DNA from: Bacillota bacterium | Lineage (GTDB): Bacteria; Bacillota; Clostridia; Tissierellales; Gottschalkiaceae | Reading direction: 5' to 3' | DNA length: 7,474 nt | Assembly: GCA_023420895.1 (NCBI GenBank) | Contig: JAEZUY010000008.1 | Coordinates: forward strand, 1 to 7,474 | Part shown: piece after piece, positions 6,183 through 7,474 of the stretch | Numbering within the stretch: the first letter of the stretch is position 1 | Layout: each line of letters starts with the position of its first letter | Notes under the pieces: model-generated | Database searches by the model: none | What the model was told of the DNA's origin: nothing | The model's input: only the letters and a program-made list of their open reading frames with translations | Position numbers and translations under genes: made by a program

Positions 6183-7474
6183 GTGAACTATGCATCTGTG
6201 ACGATAGACGGTTCAACGCAAAGTGTAGGCGCAGCCGATATCTTTATCGATACAAATCAAGTCGCTACAGATACACCGGCCTTTACTTATCAAGGAAGAA
6301 CACTAGCGCCGCTTAGAGCAATAGGAGAAGCACTAGGAGCCGAAGTAGGCTGGGATGCTTCAACAATGACTGCAACACTGTCGCTTAACGGAAAAAACAT
6401 CTCTATGCAGATAGACAGCAATGTTGCAAATGTAAATGGAGAACAAAAGACAATTTCATACAATATGCCGGCTAAGCTGGTAGGTGTGAGAACGATGATA
6501 CCAGTGAGATTTATAGCAGAAGAGCTTGACTGCAAAGTAGTTTGGGACGAACCAAGCTATTCAGTACATCTTTACACTGGGTATGTGAACACTACAGTTG
6601 ACGGAGAGCAGACAGCTCTTCAGAAAGTCAATACGACTTTAGACGGAAACGCAATGAATCTTGACTTTCCCGCAGTTATTTATGAAGGAAGAACACTTCT
6701 TCCTATAAGAGCGATAGGAGAAAGTCTGAATGCAGAAATCGAGTGGGACGACAGCGGAATTATAACAGTTAAAAAAGACGATAACACTGTTGTCATGACA
6801 CTTGACAGCACAGAGTATCAGTTTAATGGAGAAACTAAAACAATGGAATATGGCGCTCCTCCTAAACTGATAGGAAACAAAACTATGGTTCCTCTCAGAT
6901 TCCTTGGAGAAATACTGGGATGCGGAATCGAATGGAACGACAGCAGCTTTACTGCTAATGTAAATACAGCAGGTCCGGCACCGGAACCGGAACCGGCTCC
7001 AGAGCCAGAACAGCCTGCAGAACCTCAGCCAGAGCCTGAACCGGCGCCTGCACCTGAGGTAACACCTGAACCGATTGAAAATGTGGCGATAGCTCAGCCA
7101 GCGGCACCTAACGGAATAAAAGTGGCGATAGACCCGGGCCACGGAGGTTCAGATCCGGGAGCACTTTCATATTCAGCGAAATATGGCGGAAGCTACCCAT
7201 ACGATGAAGAATCTATAAATATGAATGTGGCAAGAAAGCTTGAGCAGATACTGAGAAGCAGAGGATACGATGTTTTCATGACTAGAACGGATGATTACTA
7301 CGTTGGCTTATCAGAAAGAGCCAATATGGCTGATAATGCCGGAGCTAATATATTTGTCAGCATTCACTTTAATGCTGCAGAAGCAACTAGCGCTACAGGA
7401 ATAGAAACATTCCACTTCCCTGGATCGACAGAAGGAAGCAAGCTTGCTGCATTTATACAGCAGAAGCTTATAGA
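6099..7474 (+). CDS. Secreted N-acetylmuramoyl-L-alanine amidase (Amidase_3) with stalk domains, 3' truncated by window
   Basis: An open frame of 458 full codons runs off the window end without a stop. Residues 1-28 form a signal peptide with a hydrophobic core and a TAEA cleavage site. Two copper-amine-oxidase-N-like (PF07833-type) domains follow, about 30-160 and 162-291, built from four related units (GRTLAPLRAIGEALGAEVGW is the first). These domains act as wall-surface modules in clostridia and do not imply copper oxidase activity. A Pro/Glu-rich linker spans 293-327. From about 339 begins a zinc-dependent Amidase_3 domain: DPGHGGSDPG with H348, the probable zinc-binding E370 in EESINMNVARKL, TRTDDYYVGLSERANMAN-like sequence, and SIHFNA with H423. 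The enzyme cuts the bond between N-acetylmuramic acid and L-alanine in peptidoglycan. The catalytic glutamate near the domain end lies beyond the window. A dedicated promoter and strong ribosome binding site precede it. It could serve cell separation, wall turnover or sporulation-related lysis; the sequence does not say which. Confidence 0.93.
   Translation, partial: MQKILSIFSSLAIVMACLFNIAPNTAEAVNYASVTIDGSTQSVGAADIFIDTNQVATDTPAFTYQGRTLAPLRAIGEALGAEVGWDASTMTATLSLNGKNISMQIDSNVANVNGEQKTISYNMPAKLVGVRTMIPVRFIAEELDCKVVWDEPSYSVHLYTGYVNTTVDGEQTALQKVNTTLDGNAMNLDFPAVIYEGRTLLPIRAIGESLNAEIEWDDSGIITVKKDDNTVVMTLDSTEYQFNGETKTMEYGAPPKLIGNKTMVPLRFLGEILGCGIEWNDSSFTANVNTAGPAPEPEPAPEPEQPAEPQPEPEPAPAPEVTPEPIENVAIAQPAAPNGIKVAIDPGHGGSDPGALSYSAKYGGSYPYDEESINMNVARKLEQILRSRGYDVFMTRTDDYYVGLSERANMADNAGANIFVSIHFNAAEATSATGIETFHFPGSTEGSKLAAFIQQKLI
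6294..6960 (+). repeat. Four-fold internal protein repeat in the amidase stalk
   Basis: Four copies of a unit with the pattern [RK]T[LM]xPxRx[IL][AG]ExLxxxxxW[DN] occur with the shared proline at residues 71, 135, 202 and 265, spaced 64, 67 and 63 residues apart. Units 1 and 3 (GRTLAPLRAIGE, GRTLLPIRAIGE) resemble each other more than units 2 and 4 (RTMIPVRFIAE, KTMVPLRFLGE). This indicates that a two-unit domain was duplicated as a whole. The DNA copies have diverged, so the duplication is old. Confidence 0.85.
6975..7079 (+). repeat. Pro/Glu-rich linker coding repeat
   Basis: Thirty-five codons contain 15 proline and 10 glutamate, largely as Pro-Glu and Pro-Ala dipeptides. At the DNA level this gives short CCGGAA- and CCAGAG-like near-repeats, richer in GC than the rest of the window. 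Such linkers extend through the peptidoglycan and separate the stalk from the catalytic domain. The tract could vary in length between strains. Confidence 0.85.

Noticed and set aside
6099..6971. Copper amine oxidase activity from the N-terminal repeats
   Set aside because: These domains share a name with the N-terminal part of amine oxidases but carry no topaquinone or copper site; in clostridia they occur as surface modules.
6975..7079. CRISPR-like or tandem DNA repeat in the Pro/Glu region
   Set aside because: The near-repeats are short, irregular and in frame, and follow from the Pro-Glu codons; there are no spacers.
6639..7142. 167-codon open frame on the minus strand
   Set aside because: It lies wholly opposite the amidase gene. 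The predicted protein is full of Arg, Phe, Tyr and Cys caused by reading the Pro/Glu repeat and amidase codons backwards; no family resemblance or ribosome binding site is evident.

Overview
The window looks like a chromosomal stretch of a low-GC, Gram-positive, anaerobic Firmicute, most likely in the class Clostridia. The signs are heavy use of ATA and AGA codons, strong purine-rich ribosome binding sites, sigma-A type promoters, and a wall amidase carrying 'copper amine oxidase N-like' stalk domains. The truncated first gene is formate-tetrahydrofolate ligase, common in acetogenic and amino-acid-fermenting clostridia. I cannot name a genus. All recognised genes lie on the + strand. I found no tRNA, rRNA, CRISPR array or insertion sequence.

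Layout. (1) Positions 1-128 are the 3' end of a formate-tetrahydrofolate ligase gene, closed by a strong intrinsic terminator. (2) A small TrpR-superfamily protein of the YerC/YecD type (258-566, probable TTG start) has its own promoter-like region containing a perfect tandem octamer. It ends in a hairpin that starts within its stop codon. (3) A good extended -10 promoter (642-647) leads into a tightly packed group with 15-bp and 11-bp gaps: pcrA (UvrD/PcrA helicase), ligA (NAD+-dependent DNA ligase of a divergent clostridial type) and an AIR-synthase/HypE-like ATP-binding protein. (4) A 184-bp AT-rich intergenic region shows no clear terminator but holds a near-consensus sigma-A promoter. (5) That promoter drives a secreted N-acetylmuramoyl-L-alanine amidase whose 3' end lies beyond the window. 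This gene occupies the last 1.4 kb.

How the genes fit together. The yerC-pcrA-ligA order recalls the yerC-pcrB-pcrA-ligA neighbourhood of Bacillus subtilis, here without pcrB. PcrA unwinds DNA and LigA seals nicks, so co-transcription makes a replication/repair unit. The AIR-synthase-like protein has no obvious repair role and lacks the C-terminal cysteine that a true HypE needs, so its substrate is unknown. The amidase is a separate transcription unit for cell-wall turnover.

Overall this is mostly ordinary core-genome DNA. I see no convincing new multi-gene system. The points most worth a second look are the HypE-like protein placed after ligA, the divergent nucleotidyltransferase motifs of LigA, the corrected start of yerC, the four-fold repeated stalk of the amidase, and several small repeats in promoter regions.
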